From contig JAGAJB010000009.1 in NCBI GenBank assembly GCA_017626295.1, positions 32,548 through 96,547 on the forward strand: 64,000 bases of DNA, in the 5' to 3' direction. This DNA is from Clostridia bacterium (lineage in GTDB: Bacteria > Bacillota > Clostridia > Oscillospirales > Acutalibacteraceae). Numbering within the stretch: the first letter of the stretch is position 1; each line of letters starts with the position of its first letter. Under the pieces are notes generated by a model. It did not search any database, was not told where the DNA came from, and saw only the letters and a list, made by a program, of their open reading frames with translations. The translations under genes were made by a program, and so were the position numbers. Shown piece by piece: positions 28,354-36,561 of this stretch.

Positions 28354-28854
28354 TTAAACGTTCTCTTCCCTTAAATCAAGAACTATTTCCTTGCTTTCGG
28401 GAACAAGGTGTTTGTATTTGACACCCGCCGCGTCAAACATACGCTTGGAAGCCCTTGTGGAAGATGTGTCGGCATATTTATCGGAAAGGTAAACTACTTC
28501 CGAAATACCGCTTTGTATAATTGCTTTTGCACATTCGTTACAGGGGAACAGTGCAACGTAAATTCTGCTGCCCGCAAGATTTCTGCCGCGACAGTTAAGT
28601 ATTGCGTTAAGTTCAGCGTGGCAAACGTAAGGGTACTTTGTGTCGTAAGAATCGTCGGCACTTCTTTCCCAGGGGAAGCAGTCATCGTCACAACCGGAGG
28701 GGAAACCGTTATAGCCTACGGATAAGATTCTGTTTTCATCGTTAACGATACAGGCGCCTACCTGTGTGTTAGGGTCTTTGCTTCTTTTAGCGCAAAGCAT
28801 AGCAGCACCCATGAAAAATTCATCCCAGGAGATGTAGTCCTCTCTTTTTGCCAT
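28354..28854 (-). CDS. Deoxycytidylate deaminase
   Basis: Zinc enzyme converting dCMP to dUMP, the precursor of dTMP. 166 residues. The ATG at 28854 is preceded by CGGAGG at a 7-base distance. Zinc and catalytic residues are His79-Ala-Glu81 (CHAELNAIL) and Cys105/Cys108 (PCNEC); SKDPNTQVGACIV and GYNGFPSGC are family blocks. It lies directly upstream of fba, probably in the same transcript. With dut at 59217 it supplies the dUMP pool. Confidence 0.94.
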   Translation of the reverse strand: MAKREDYISWDEFFMGAAMLCAKRSKDPNTQVGACIVNDENRILSVGYNGFPSGCDDDCFPWERSADDSYDTKYPYVCHAELNAILNCRGRNLAGSRIYVALFPCNECAKAIIQSGISEVVYLSDKYADTSSTRASKRMFDAAGVKYKHLVPESKEIVLDLREENV

Positions 28855-28977
28855 AGGGAGACCTCCGAACATCATATTTGCGTCTTGAAGAATACTTCAT
28901 TCAATACCAATGTACATTATACAGTTAAACTTTAATTTTTTCAATATAAATTTAAAAAAATGATAACATATGCATGA

Positions 28978-29040
28978 TATAATGCTTATATTTCCAAACG
29001 GATATTAAATATAATTTTATTATTCCGAAAAAGAATAATA
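28978..29040 (+). promoter_or_regulatory. Promoter region with a downstream dyad
   Basis: TATAAT at 28978-28983 is a good -10 box with a poor -35. TATTATTC (29018-29025) and GAATAATA (29033-29040) form a perfect 8-base dyad with a 7-base loop between this box and the gene at 29092. It could be an operator or an RNA hairpin in the leader. Confidence 0.4.
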
Positions 29041-29091
29041 CATCAAGAGATATTTGGTATTATTGGTTTACAAAAGTTAAGGAGAACGAAA

Positions 29092-29871
29092 ATGGTTAAA
29101 GATTATTTTAAAAGAGTTTACAAAGACGTAAGCAAAGTTGAATTAGCGTACTGGTGGTTATTAAGATTATTGATGATTGGCGGTATAGTTTACAGGCTTA
29201 TAAAACCCGATGGTCTGGGTACGTATCAGCCTATGCAGATGGCCGCAAATCTTGTGGGTATGTTCGCTTTTGAAATTTGTCAGATGTTCCCCGCAAAGAC
29301 TTTTCCGAGATACTTTTCTCACAAATTCCAGAATTTTTCTATTATGTCCTTCTTTTTAGCATCATTCGGCGGTGCTTTCCTGAATTTCTATTATATCGTT
29401 CCGGGTTACGATAAGGTGTTGCACGCGTTGGGTTGCGCCGTTGGTGTGTATGTAGCGTACGAGTGCATTTGCGCTATACAACTTCGCGATAAAACAACTT
29501 GCCCTCCCGGTATTGCAGCAATTGCCGCAATGGGTCTCGCTTTTGCCTTTGCTTCCGGTTGGGAGGTTTTCGAGTTCAGTTTTGACCAATGGTTCGGCGG
29601 AGATGCTCAGCATTGGGATTTACAGAAAGCCATTGAAGAAGCGGGCGGTTTAGAGAACGTGTTTATGCTCATTCCCTTGGATGCAGAGCGTTTTGAAGCA
29701 AGATTTGCTTTGATGGATACTATGGCAGATACCATTCTTAACGGTATCGGTGCGGTTTTAATGTATGTATTCCTCAGAATCAAGCCTTACAGACATATGG
29801 GTTCAAACAACATAAACAAAATTATTGAAGAGGAATTAGTTAAAAATACCAAAGAAGCAGAGAGCGTATAA
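29092..29871 (+). CDS. DUF2238-like (YjdF-type) integral membrane protein
   Basis: 259 residues with about six hydrophobic segments. YDKVLHALGCAVGVYVAYE, ASGWEVFEFSFDQWFGG and the late DTMADTILNGIGAVL block are the conserved features of the DUF2238/YjdF membrane family. An extra hydrophilic segment of about 30 residues (DAQHWDLQKAIEEAGG onward) precedes the last motif. The biochemical role of the family is unknown. Ribosome binding site AAGGAG; separate transcription from the next gene is likely. Confidence 0.8.
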   Translation: MVKDYFKRVYKDVSKVELAYWWLLRLLMIGGIVYRLIKPDGLGTYQPMQMAANLVGMFAFEICQMFPAKTFPRYFSHKFQNFSIMSFFLASFGGAFLNFYYIVPGYDKVLHALGCAVGVYVAYECICAIQLRDKTTCPPGIAAIAAMGLAFAFASGWEVFEFSFDQWFGGDAQHWDLQKAIEEAGGLENVFMLIPLDAERFEARFALMDTMADTILNGIGAVLMYVFLRIKPYRHMGSNNINKIIEEELVKNTKEAESV

Positions 29872-29937
29872 ATAAATATTGATTATTGGAAAGAAAAGTT
29901 ATATAATCAATGTGTATAATTAAAAGGAGGAGATCCT

Positions 29938-31674
29938 ATGTCTAAAAAGGTATTGGCAGTTATCCTGTCCCTTATCCTTACTTTTTCAGTGATTACTGTT
30001 CCGGTTGGTGCAGCGGATATTGTACTTCCCGAAACAAGCATTGAAAATGTATTCAATATGTTTATTGACCAACTCTTATCTTATATCCTTAAATATCTTA
30101 ACAAATATTGGCCCGGATATGAAGATAAATGGAGTACAAGCGAAGATTATGTACCCGAAAACTTCTACCAAGGTGAAGAAACTTTTGATAAAACAGTTTC
30201 TCCCGATGCTCAGTGGAAAGTGGGCTATGCAGGTGCATCACTTCTTGAAGGTATCGACCCCATGAGTGGCGACTATTTCCTTGCAGGTTCTCTTGAACCC
30301 ATCGTTGGCCGTGTTCCCACACAGGTTATCGACGATCAGAGAGTGCGCGTTTATGCTATCAGCGACGGTGTTAGCGGTACTGTTGTTCATGCAGTAATCG
30401 ACGGTTTCGGTTTCTCTCGCGGCGACGTTATGGAAATTCGTTCAAGAATGGCTGATTTCGCAGAAAAATACGGTGTTGTAGCTATTAACGTTTCCGTTCT
30501 TCATCAGCATTCCTGTATCGACACACTCGGTATGAACGTTCCTCTTGCACAGGCGCTTATTATGAATACCGGTAACGCTGCAACAGGCGGTCTTCTTGAC
30601 GATCAGAAAGTTCAGAAGAATCAGCAGTTTATGGAAAACCTTTTCACAAAAACCGTTTATGCTATGAAGCGCGCAGTAGTGAATATGAAAACAGGTGACC
30701 TCTACTACGGTTCTGTTGATGTTGCTGATTACATTAAAGATAAGCGTGATCCTCAGGCTATCGACAGCGAAATCCAGAGACTTCGTTTCGTTCCCGAAGA
30801 TGGCACAGGCGAAACCTGGATTCTTGAAGCAGGTATCCACTGCACAAGTATCGGTGCAGGTCCCGAAGAACTTACTGCTGACTATCCCTACTATATCGAA
30901 AAAACCATCCGTGAGGAAATCGGTGCGAACGTTGTATTTGTTCAGGGTGCAGAACTTGCTATCACTACAAGAGAAATTCTTCTTTGCGGTGAATGTGATT
31001 CTATTGCAAACGTTGCACATACAGATGACGGCGTTGAAATCAGTTGCCCCAACGGTTGTGGCGAAGTTGCATTCGGTGAAGATATAGGCGAAGCAAACGA
31101 CATCTGGTATCAGAACAATATCGGCGATAAAAACGATTTCGAAACAATGGCAGAGTATGGTTACATTCTTGCTCAGAAAGTTATCGCTATCGAGGAAGAA
31201 GAGAAACTTGATCCTGTTCTCAACATCGCAATGCAGGAAGTTGCTCTTGATGTAGATAACCAGATTCTTACACTCGCAGCACGCGAAGATGTTCTTAACG
31301 CAGTTATCACAAAAGCCGGCGACGGATACAATATGATTACAGAAATCGGTTATATGGAACTCGGCAACAGTGTTGCAGTATTCCTTTGCCCCGGTGAATT
31401 TGATCCTATTCTTATCTATGGCGGTCCCGAATCAGGCGACGCTTCCTGGACAGGTGGCGAATGGGCTATGCCTGCACTTAAAGACTGCACAAATTGCGAA
31501 AATGTTATGGTATTCGGTCTTTGCAATGACCAGGCAGGTTACGTTCTCAGAGATAATGAGTACCACTCATTATTGACCGAAAACGAAGAAGTAAACGTAA
31601 TCAGTAAGAGCGCAGGTTCAACTTTCGTAAATTCATTTATGGATTTACTTAAAGAAACCGAAGAAGCGGCGTAA
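29938..31674 (+). CDS. Secreted neutral ceramidase-like protein
   Basis: 578 residues with a cleavable signal peptide (about 1-26, ending VGAAD). The mature part resembles neutral/alkaline ceramidases: an early KVGYAGASLLEGIDP segment, AISDGVSGTVVHAVIDGFG, VSVLHQHSCIDTLG (compare the THNHSGPDT-type zinc site), and VFVQGAELAITTRE in the place of the GDxSPN loop. The conserved active-site serine context of true ceramidases is not obvious. An insert at about residues 350-375 carries CGEC and CPNGC, a zinc-ribbon-like cysteine set. Expected to be exported. I place it in the fold with fair confidence but not the activity. Confidence 0.65.
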   Translation: MSKKVLAVILSLILTFSVITVPVGAADIVLPETSIENVFNMFIDQLLSYILKYLNKYWPGYEDKWSTSEDYVPENFYQGEETFDKTVSPDAQWKVGYAGASLLEGIDPMSGDYFLAGSLEPIVGRVPTQVIDDQRVRVYAISDGVSGTVVHAVIDGFGFSRGDVMEIRSRMADFAEKYGVVAINVSVLHQHSCIDTLGMNVPLAQALIMNTGNAATGGLLDDQKVQKNQQFMENLFTKTVYAMKRAVVNMKTGDLYYGSVDVADYIKDKRDPQAIDSEIQRLRFVPEDGTGETWILEAGIHCTSIGAGPEELTADYPYYIEKTIREEIGANVVFVQGAELAITTREILLCGECDSIANVAHTDDGVEISCPNGCGEVAFGEDIGEANDIWYQNNIGDKNDFETMAEYGYILAQKVIAIEEEEKLDPVLNIAMQEVALDVDNQILTLAAREDVLNAVITKAGDGYNMITEIGYMELGNSVAVFLCPGEFDPILIYGGPESGDASWTGGEWAMPALKDCTNCENVMVFGLCNDQAGYVLRDNEYHSLLTENEEVNVISKSAGSTFVNSFMDLLKETEEAA

Positions 31675-31689
31675 TCGAACTGATTATTT

Positions 31690-31716
31690 CCCCCGAGTTT
31701 CTCGGGGGATTTTTTA
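31690..31716 (+). terminator. Intrinsic terminator
   Basis: CCCCCGAG and CTCGGGGG with a 3-base loop, followed by ATTTTTTA. Confidence 0.93.
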
Positions 31717-31850
31717 TTTATTTGTACATAAATTGAAAATGTTTTTTATTCAAGTTGATGGTTGAATTTGGCAGAACAATGTATTAAAATATATTATATA
31801 TCACTGTACCTATACTATAATGTGAATATTTTATCAGAAAGGTGATTTCC

Positions 31851-33335
31851 ATGGAAAAAACAAGAAAGTTCATTGCAATCGTATGCGTAGTTGCTATGCT
31901 TGCAGGTGTTTTCTCAACAGTAGGTTTCGCGGCTAGCGAAGATATTGATTATGAGATTACTAATCCCTATGCAAATGTTGATTGGTCTTGGGATAAATAC
32001 AAGGCTGACCTTCATACCCACACAACTGCTTCTGACGGTGATAACACACTTAAAGAAATGCTTGAAGTTAACTATGACTACGGTTTTGATATTTATGCAG
32101 TTTCCGACCACGGTACTACAAGTTACAGTTGGACACATCAAGAGGTTATTCCTGCTATTAAGGTGTTCCTCGGAATTAAAGACGGTATTTCTGAAATAGT
32201 TGCTCTCGAAGAGGGTGGCGGTCTGACATTTGACGGTGACAGATACGACCTTGTTACCGAAAATGGCGGCGACTATTATTACCAGACTTACGAAGACGGT
32301 TCACAGGGTCAAAAAATGCTCCGTGTTCCTTTTGCAAACGAACAGAACCCCACATCACTTAACAACGCACACGTTAACACTTGGTTTGTTGACTACGGTC
32401 ACGGTGTTGTTGGCGGTACAAGTGATTATGAAACTCCCATTAAGGCAGTTGATGAACTGGGCGGTCTTTCTGTAATCAACCACCCCGGTGAATACACAAA
32501 TGCCCGTGATGAAGAGTACACCGCAGATGCTTATGATGAAAGTTATTCATATTATATCGACAAGTTTGAAAGCCTTCTTTTGAAGTATCCTTCCTGCATC
32601 GGTATTGATATGAACAGTAAAGGCGACTCAAGAACACGTTTTGACAGAAAACTTTGGGATATTATGCTTATGGACCTTACTCCCTCAGGTAAAAATGTTC
32701 TTGGTATTGCAACAAGTGACGCACACAGAGTTTCTGCTGCATACACAGGTTACACCTTGATGATTATGCCCGAAAACACTGTTGATAACCTTAAAAATTG
32801 TATGAGTGCAGGCGAATTCCTTGCAGCAAGTAAGTGCATAGGTAACCACGAAGAACTCCAGGAAATCGCAACATACCTTATCCAGAACGGTGATGCTGAT
32901 GCGGCTGCTATCGGTCAGGATATTCTTGACAGACAGGCAGAAGATTACAATGCAAAATATGAAGCACCTCTCGATGTAGAGGCTCCCGAAGTAAACGAGA
33001 TTATTGTTGATGATTCTGCTGATAAGATTTCACTTGATGTTGATGATGATCTTTGCATCCGTTGGATTTCAAACGGCAAAACAATTGCTTATGGCGATGA
33101 AATTGACCTTGATGAACACAGCGGTGAAATCGGCAGTTATATAAGAGCAGAAATTTTCGGTGAAGGCGGTATTGTTTATACACAGGCAATGCTCCTCGAC
33201 TACGAAGGCGCACCCGAATCAGAAACAAAAGATACCAACGATTTCTGGTGGGTAGCAAGCATTATCCCCGATACTCTTGTAAAATTCCTTGCTTCACTTG
33301 AAATTTTCAAATATATTTGGGAAACAATTAAATGA
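31851..33335 (+). CDS. Secreted PHP-domain protein
   Basis: 494 residues. Signal peptide about 1-28 (ending GFAAS). The PHP metal centre is seen in KADLHTHTTASDG, AVSDHGTT, NHPGEY and SDAHR, so this is probably a metal-dependent phosphoesterase fold placed outside the cell, which is less usual than the cytoplasmic PHP enzymes. A beta domain follows at about 370-455, and the extreme C terminus (WWVASIIPDTLVKFLASLE and beyond) is amphipathic and hydrophobic. The start at 31851 has AAAGGTGA at the right distance; the in-frame GTG at 31842 overlaps that site. Adjacent to the ceramidase-like gene, so both may act on extracellular substrates. Confidence 0.8.
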   Translation: MEKTRKFIAIVCVVAMLAGVFSTVGFAASEDIDYEITNPYANVDWSWDKYKADLHTHTTASDGDNTLKEMLEVNYDYGFDIYAVSDHGTTSYSWTHQEVIPAIKVFLGIKDGISEIVALEEGGGLTFDGDRYDLVTENGGDYYYQTYEDGSQGQKMLRVPFANEQNPTSLNNAHVNTWFVDYGHGVVGGTSDYETPIKAVDELGGLSVINHPGEYTNARDEEYTADAYDESYSYYIDKFESLLLKYPSCIGIDMNSKGDSRTRFDRKLWDIMLMDLTPSGKNVLGIATSDAHRVSAAYTGYTLMIMPENTVDNLKNCMSAGEFLAASKCIGNHEELQEIATYLIQNGDADAAAIGQDILDRQAEDYNAKYEAPLDVEAPEVNEIIVDDSADKISLDVDDDLCIRWISNGKTIAYGDEIDLDEHSGEIGSYIRAEIFGEGGIVYTQAMLLDYEGAPESETKDTNDFWWVASIIPDTLVKFLASLEIFKYIWETIK

Positions 33336-33357
33336 TAATCTTCAAATAAAATAATTG

Positions 33358-33401
33358 GCTTCGGCATATTTCTGAGGAAATGTGCCGAAGCTCTGTTTTT
33401 T
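33358..33401 (+). terminator. Intrinsic terminator
   Basis: GCTTCGGCA pairs with TGCCGAAGC; the tail is TCTGTTTTTTA. Confidence 0.88.
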
Positions 33402-33475
33402 ATGGATTTTTTGTTGTAATATTATTTTTTCTATGATAAAATAAATTAAATATCGGTTAGAAAGGTAGAGTATAT

Positions 33476-33745
33476 ATGAATGCAATTATAACCGTAGTCG
33501 GAAAAGATAAAGTAGGTATTATGGCAGGTGTTTGCGTTGTGCTTCAAAAAATCAACGTAAATATTCTTGACATTAGCCAGACTGTTATGCAGAATATGTT
33601 CACAATGAATATGCTTGTAGACATTAAACAGGCTAATGTTGACTACCCCCAAATTGTAGAGGCTTTGGATAATGAAGGCGAGCGTTTGGGTGTCAGCATC
33701 CGTATTCAGCGCGAAGATATTTTTGATGCAATGCACAGAATCTGA
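33476..33745 (+). CDS. ACT domain protein (UPF0237)
   Basis: 89 residues forming a single ACT ligand-binding fold: [21 protein letters not shown] at the N terminus and [18 protein letters not shown] in the middle. ACT proteins sense small amino-acid-like ligands. It is encoded 8 bases before the PFL-family gene, a conserved gene pair in many Firmicutes, and may regulate it. AAAGGTAG ribosome binding site. Confidence 0.94.
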   Translation: MNAIITVVGKDKVGIMAGVCVVLQKINVNILDISQTVMQNMFTMNMLVDIKQANVDYPQIVEALDNEGERLGVSIRIQREDIFDAMHRI

Positions 33746-33753
33746 GGTGGACT

Positions 33754-35112
33754 ATGCTTAATCAGCACGAAATAATTGAAACTCTAAATATGATAGATGA
33801 ACAGCATCTTGATATCCGTACAATTACTATGGGTATTTCGTTGCGCAATTGCGCCCATCCGGACCCCAAAATTTGCGCCACAAAGATGTATGATAAAATA
33901 ACAAAATACGCCGAAAACCTTGTAAAAACAGGTGAGGATATTGAAAGGGAAATGGGTATACCCATTATAAACAAGCGTATATCCGTTACACCTATTGCCA
34001 TTGCTGCAGAAAGTTGTGAAACAGAGGATTACACAATTTTTGCAAAGGCTATGGATGATGCCGCAAAAACTTGCGGTGTAAACTTTATCGGCGGTTTTTC
34101 CGCCCTTGTTCAAAAAGGTTTTACCATCGGCGACAGACGACTTATCAACTCCATACCCGAAGCCCTTGCTACTACAGATTTTGTTTGTTCTTCAGTAAAC
34201 GTGGGTTCAACAAAAGCAGGTATAAATATGGATGCAGTTAAACTTATGGGTGAAACCATAAAGAAAACTGCTTTGCGTACTAAAGATAATGACGGTTTCG
34301 GTTGTGCAAAACTTGTTGTATTCTGTAACGCAGTTGAAGATAATCCCTTTATGGCGGGCGCTTTCCACGGCGTAGGTGAACCCGAATGTGCAATAAATGT
34401 AGGTGTTTCCGGTCCCGGTGTTGTTTATAACGCTCTTAAAGGTGTAAAAGGCGCACCCTTTGACGTGGTCGCCGAAACTATTAAGAAAACCGCGTTTAAG
34501 ATTACAAGAATGGGTCAACTTATTGCCTGCGAAGCATCAAAACGCCTTAATGCTGAGTTCGGTATAGTGGATTTGAGCCTTGCTCCCACACCTGCAATAG
34601 GTGACTCTGTCGCACGAATTCTTGAGGAAATCGGTGTTGAAGTTTGCGGTACCCACGGTACAACTGCAGCCCTTGCTATGCTTAATGATGCAGTTAAAAA
34701 GGGTGGCGTTATGGCATCTTCAAGTGTAGGCGGACTTTCCGGTGCATTCATACCTGTTTCGGAGGACGAGGGTATGATAGCCGCAGCAGAAAAAGGTGTT
34801 CTCACTCTCGATAAACTTGAGGCTATGACTTGTGTTTGCTCCGTAGGACTCGATATGATTGCTGTTCCCGGTGACACAAGTGCCGAAACCATATCTGCAA
34901 TTATAGCGGATGAGGCGGCAATAGGTATGATTAACAGTAAAACTACCGCTGTAAGAATTATACCCGCACCCGGTAAAAATGTGGGTGACTCAATTGAGAT
35001 GGGCGGACTTTTGGGAACTGCCCCGGTAATGCCTGTTCATAATGAAGGCAGTATTAACTTTGTTAACAGAGGTGGCAGAATTCCTGCTCCCCTTAATAGT
35101 TTAAGAAACTGA
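33754..35112 (+). CDS. PFL family protein (UPF0210/DUF711)
   Basis: 452 residues, the family length. Family blocks include [30 protein letters not shown] residues near 10-30 (here with RNCAHP), [38 protein letters not shown] and [12 protein letters not shown]. The proteins have a fold related to pyruvate formate-lyase-like enzymes, but no glycyl radical motif is visible and the reaction is unknown to me. It sits between the ACT gene and the acyltransferase-like gene, all with short spacers. Confidence 0.93.
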   Translation: MLNQHEIIETLNMIDEQHLDIRTITMGISLRNCAHPDPKICATKMYDKITKYAENLVKTGEDIEREMGIPIINKRISVTPIAIAAESCETEDYTIFAKAMDDAAKTCGVNFIGGFSALVQKGFTIGDRRLINSIPEALATTDFVCSSVNVGSTKAGINMDAVKLMGETIKKTALRTKDNDGFGCAKLVVFCNAVEDNPFMAGAFHGVGEPECAINVGVSGPGVVYNALKGVKGAPFDVVAETIKKTAFKITRMGQLIACEASKRLNAEFGIVDLSLAPTPAIGDSVARILEEIGVEVCGTHGTTAALAMLNDAVKKGGVMASSSVGGLSGAFIPVSEDEGMIAAAEKGVLTLDKLEAMTCVCSVGLDMIAVPGDTSAETISAIIADEAAIGMINSKTTAVRIIPAPGKNVGDSIEMGGLLGTAPVMPVHNEGSINFVNRGGRIPAPLNSLRN

Positions 35113-35124
35113 GGATGTGCTAGC

Positions 35125-36048
35125 ATGAAATATTTAAACGAACATTTTAAAGAAGTTGAAAAAAGACTCGGATTACCTCAAGAGGCAATTGAAGTTTTTG
35201 AAAAAACCGTAGAAAAAATAGAAAAAAGCAAAAGTTTTTCTGCTAAATTTGACGCAATTCTTAAAGAATATATGTATCCCGAAGCACACGATTTCGGTGA
35301 ATGCTTTGATAAAGTAAAATATCTTTCAATTATTTTCAAAGTAAAAGAATATACCTTGGACTTTGTATTTTTAATTATCGCTTCTGAGATAATGCACGAA
35401 AGATATAAAGAAGCAGGCTTGAGCGAAGAACTTTTCTGGGATACTTTAATGGATTTACGCTACAAATTCGATGAATGCGTTGACTGTAAAGAAGTATACG
35501 GCACTTTCGTTGCAAGTTGGAACACAGGCGCCTATGCACTCACCCGCTTTGCTTTGGGCAGATTCCAGTTTGAATACAGCACTTTCGGTTGTTGCGATGA
35601 ATACACAACTTCAGCAGGTATTAAAATCAAAAGGGGAGATAAAACACTCGGTTTCCATATTCCCTCATCGGGCGTGCCCCTTACAGATGAAGTTCGTTTT
35701 GATTCATATAAAAAGGCTTATGAATTCTTCAAAGATTACCGCAGAGAAGACGGTTTAATGATTTTTGAATGCGGTTCATGGCTTCTTTATGACGAGTACA
35801 AAACATTCTTACCCGAAACATCAAACACAGTTAAATTTATCAATGATTTTGAGTTAATAAACAGCGAACCCAAGGATGAGTTTACTGATGCTTGGCGTAT
35901 TTTTGCAAAATACGGCTACAAGAATCCTAAAAAATGGCCCGAAGATACATCAATGAGAAGAGCATTCAAGAAGTTCGTTCTTGACGGCAACAAAACAGGC
36001 CACGGCCACGGCATTATAGTATTTGACGGCGAAAAGATAGTTAGATAA
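35125..36048 (+). CDS. Acyltransferase-like protein (DUF5596/GNAT_C type)
   Basis: 307 residues with no signal or membrane segment. The N-terminal half is helical; the C-terminal half has a beta-rich region with GIKIKRGDKTLGFHIPSSGVPL and EVRFDSYKKAYEFF, which matches my memory of the acyltransferase family with a GNAT-like C-terminal domain (PF18164). The substrate is unknown. It starts 12 bases after the PFL gene, so it is the third gene of that operon. Confidence 0.6.
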   Translation: MKYLNEHFKEVEKRLGLPQEAIEVFEKTVEKIEKSKSFSAKFDAILKEYMYPEAHDFGECFDKVKYLSIIFKVKEYTLDFVFLIIASEIMHERYKEAGLSEELFWDTLMDLRYKFDECVDCKEVYGTFVASWNTGAYALTRFALGRFQFEYSTFGCCDEYTTSAGIKIKRGDKTLGFHIPSSGVPLTDEVRFDSYKKAYEFFKDYRREDGLMIFECGSWLLYDEYKTFLPETSNTVKFINDFELINSEPKDEFTDAWRIFAKYGYKNPKKWPEDTSMRRAFKKFVLDGNKTGHGHGIIVFDGEKIVR

Positions 36049-36052
36049 AAAA

Positions 36053-36096
36053 CAAACAACTGACATTCCGCGTAAGAGTGTCAGTTGTTTATTTTC
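36053..36096. terminator. Bidirectional terminator
   Basis: AAACAACTGACA and TGTCAGTTGTTT arms between the convergent acyltransferase-like gene and the XRE gene, followed by ATTTTCTTT. Confidence 0.82.
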
Positions 36097-36292
36097 TTTC
36101 AGGATTATCAGTACGCTCCAATAAATAATCTATTGAAACATTAAAATAATCAGCAAGAAGAATGAGTGTTTTATAATCTGCCTCACGTTCGCCTGTTTCA
36201 TAACGGCTTACAGCATTTTGGTTAAGGCCCAAATCCATTGCTAATTTCAATTGTGTTATATTTTGTTGCTTTCGCAATTCTCTTAATCTCAT
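36089..36292 (-). CDS. Small XRE-family repressor (second module)
   Basis: 67 residues, a stand-alone Cro/C1 helix-turn-helix: TQLKLAMDLGLNQNAVSRYETGEREAD, then LADYFNVSIDYLLERTDN. CAAGGTGA ribosome binding site. Divergent from the 47-residue ORF at 36376 across a gap with two dyads, matching the arrangement of the module at 22078-22514. Confidence 0.92.
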   Translation of the reverse strand: MRLRELRKQQNITQLKLAMDLGLNQNAVSRYETGEREADYKTLILLADYFNVSIDYLLERTDNPERK

Positions 36293-36310
36293 ATAATCAC
36301 CTTGACTAAA

Positions 36311-36354
36311 TTATACCAATACAGTATAATTTAAATATCCCAATTAGGTATATT
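36311..36354. promoter_or_regulatory. Paired operator-like dyads of the second XRE module
   Basis: TTATAC-N7-GTATAA (36311-36329) is perfect; a second, imperfect dyad with ATATCC and GGTATAT arms lies at 36334-36354. Both are in the 83-base gap between the divergent XRE gene (start 36292) and the small ORF (start 36376). Confidence 0.6.
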
Positions 36355-36375
36355 TTGTCGTAGGTGAGGTGTGAT

Positions 36376-36519
36376 ATGTATAAAAGAATGTATTTTGTTC
36401 TGTTTAATGCAATAACCGATGCTTTGAATTGTGAAAATAAAGAAAAAGCAGATGAAATATTAAGGTCTGCCCAAATTGAAGCAGAAGAAATATGTATAAG
36501 TTCAACAGAAGAAATTTAA
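36376..36519 (+). CDS. Small protein of an XRE-associated module (47 aa)
   Basis: 47 residues beginning MYKRMYFVLFNAITDAL, acidic and probably helical. A GAGGTGTG site precedes the ATG. It resembles the 48-residue protein at 22078-22224 in its first 17 residues and in having a divergent XRE partner and a terminator directly after the stop. Function unknown. Confidence 0.75.
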   Translation: MYKRMYFVLFNAITDALNCENKEKADEILRSAQIEAEEICISSTEEI

Positions 36520-36521
36520 TG

Positions 36522-36555
36522 AAAAAACTCTACTCAATGAAGAGCAGAGTTTTTT
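36522..36555. terminator. Bidirectional terminator
   Basis: AAAAAACTCT and AGAGTTTTTT arms between the convergent small ORF and the GH2 gene. Confidence 0.85.
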
Positions 36556-36561
36556 CATTAT

